Assembly (NCBI GenBank): GCA_003554235.1
Contig: PWFY01000003.1
Location: 1 to 7,119 of the forward strand
DNA: 7,119 nt
From: Candidatus Aenigmatarchaeota archaeon
Lineage (GTDB): Archaea > Aenigmatarchaeota > Aenigmatarchaeia > PWEA01
Direction of reading: 5' to 3'
Shown here: in pieces, positions 6,100 through 7,119 of the stretch
Layout: the number at the start of each line of letters is the position of its first letter
Position numbering within the stretch: the stretch's first letter is position 1
Notes under the pieces: model-generated
Databases searched by the model: none
What the model was told of the DNA's origin: nothing
The model's input: only the letters and a program-made list of their open reading frames with translations
Translations under genes and position numbers: made by a program

Positions 6100-7119
6100 T
6101 CAATAAGGTGTCAACCAGTCTGAAATTTTCTCGCCGAGGGTCTTGTTCTCCTTTTCTTTCCTTTCCTTCTCCTTCATCTTTTCGACGTTCTTCATTATAA
6201 CTTCCTCGGCTTCCTCGACGGCATCGCCGTCGTTTCCAACACCGACCGTTATCCCTACACCAACAACAATTACGTTACTTCCTTTTTTGGTCCTGAGTAT
6301 GGCTCTTTCGACGGCCTCCTTGACCTCCGGAACTGCTTCATATATCTCCTTCTTCATTGGTCTTACAACGTCCTCCATAGGATCCTGGTTTATTCCAACG
6401 GACTCTATGGTTATATCTTTCTCGACTGCTATATCCTCGATCCAATGCCTCTCTGCCATACCCCTGTCACCCATTGCAAATCCTATACCTTCAACGACAC
6501 TTCCTCTTTTTTCTCCCTTGAGCTTACCCTTTGCATCTATAGGTATAATCTTGTCTATGTCGTTCTCCTCTGTGATCTTCTCTATGGCGTCGTAGATTTC
6601 ACCAAGAACGGCAGAAGGACCTTTTGGCTTTGTTATGAATACATGCCTTCCCTCTATTTCTTTCTCGGCATAGACATGGTCCTCGGCTATCTCCTCTACA
6701 TCAGCATCGCCTATAAGTGAAGCTGCACAGAGCGGGCCAATAGAATCCCCCACAGGCTCCTCCTTTGCAAGGCAAGGCACACTTTCCCTAAGCATCTTTA
6801 TCTGTTTCTCTATAAACGGCATCTGCATCTTCAATATCATCCCTATCTGAAGGTTTTTGGTATCCTTGACCAGCTCAAGCATATGTCTGACAATCTTTGC
6901 TATCTGATTAACCGCCGTGCTATGCACGGTTGCAGCAGCAAAACTTTTTCTTTCGCCACCTTCGAGTTCTGATATATTGCCGACGAAATGCCTGTATCTC
7001 TCATCATGTATGTCGTACATTTGCTTTATCTTCTTCATAACCCCCGATGGATCCGTCTGTTCCGGTGGTACCGTAAACATATCTACCATCCTATCTATGT
7101 TTTCCCGAAGCTTTTCCCT
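6100..7119 (-). CDS. DUF1512 family protein (5' end beyond window)
   Basis: Uncharacterised archaeal family; I recognise it from the whole pattern and do not know a function. The frame is open to the right edge of the window (339 residues visible). ATG 7089 would give 329 residues, but ten further in-frame codons precede it without a stop and family members usually carry an extra N-terminal, often hydrophobic, segment, so the true start is probably outside. Numbering from ATG 7089, notable parts are an alpha-helical region with many Met and Lys (about 15-105), SIGPLCAASLIG (116-127), ITKPKGPSAVLGE (152-164), a Gly-rich VVGVGITVGVGN segment (275-286), and a Lys/Glu-rich C-terminal helix (about 290-322) that could form a coiled coil. 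No metal-binding or catalytic motif stands out. The dCMP deaminase gene follows 19 nt downstream. Confidence 0.8.
   Translation of the reverse strand, partial: REKLRENIDRMVDMFTVPPEQTDPSGVMKKIKQMYDIHDERYRHFVGNISELEGGERKSFAAATVHSTAVNQIAKIVRHMLELVKDTKNLQIGMILKMQMPFIEKQIKMLRESVPCLAKEEPVGDSIGPLCAASLIGDADVEEIAEDHVYAEKEIEGRHVFITKPKGPSAVLGEIYDAIEKITEENDIDKIIPIDAKGKLKGEKRGSVVEGIGFAMGDRGMAERHWIEDIAVEKDITIESVGINQDPMEDVVRPMKKEIYEAVPEVKEAVERAILRTKKGSNVIVVGVGITVGVGNDGDAVEEAEEVIMKNVEKMKEKERKEKENKTLGEKISDWLTPY

Noticed and set aside
6143..6595. Open frame of 150 codons on the plus strand
   Set aside because: It is the antisense of the DUF1512 gene, is dominated by Ser, Phe, Ile and Thr as expected from the mirror of Glu/Lys-rich coding sequence, and resembles no family.

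Overview
This window is a dense, single-direction stretch of archaeal chromosome. All eight genes lie on the minus strand, so the biological reading direction runs from position 7119 to position 1. The archaeal assignment rests on gene content: a 3Fe-1SAM type diphthamide synthase (Dph2), RNA polymerase subunit L, ribosomal protein L10e (uL16), an archaeal/ER-type signal peptidase I, and members of the archaeal families DUF99 and DUF1512. Archaeal TATA-like boxes with little or no leader and GGTGAT-type ribosome binding sites agree. DNA composition is moderately AT-rich. I cannot fix the lineage; a short insertion near the N terminus of L10e resembles forms I associate with DPANN-type archaea, but this is only a weak hint.

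Layout in transcription order. (1) 7119-5598: the 3' part of a DUF1512 gene (its start lies outside the window), followed by a deoxycytidylate (dCMP) deaminase. (2) 5545-5009: ribosomal protein L10e with its own TATA box and a clear RBS. (3) 4956-1223: a probable three-gene operon with 4-nt gaps, encoding a PEP-synthase-like protein, a rhomboid intramembrane protease and Dph2, driven by a TATA box just upstream of position 4956. (4) 1183-1: rpoL, a DUF99 (Endo dU-like) gene and a signal peptidase I cut by the window edge, with a TATA box between dph2 and rpoL.

Most of the window is housekeeping: translation (L10e, diphthamide on EF-2), transcription (RpoL), protein export and membrane proteolysis (signal peptidase, rhomboid), and deoxynucleotide metabolism or DNA repair (dCMP deaminase, possibly DUF99).

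The most unusual object is the 699-residue PEP-synthase-like protein. It keeps all three domains of the family, but the phospho-acceptor His of the swivelling domain is Asn, the Asn-Asp pair and other ligands of the PEP/pyruvate barrel are replaced, and one nucleotide-domain residue is changed. It looks like a pseudoenzyme or an enzyme with a new activity. No mobile element, CRISPR array, tRNA or rRNA was seen, and no gene-free stretch exceeds about 55 bases.
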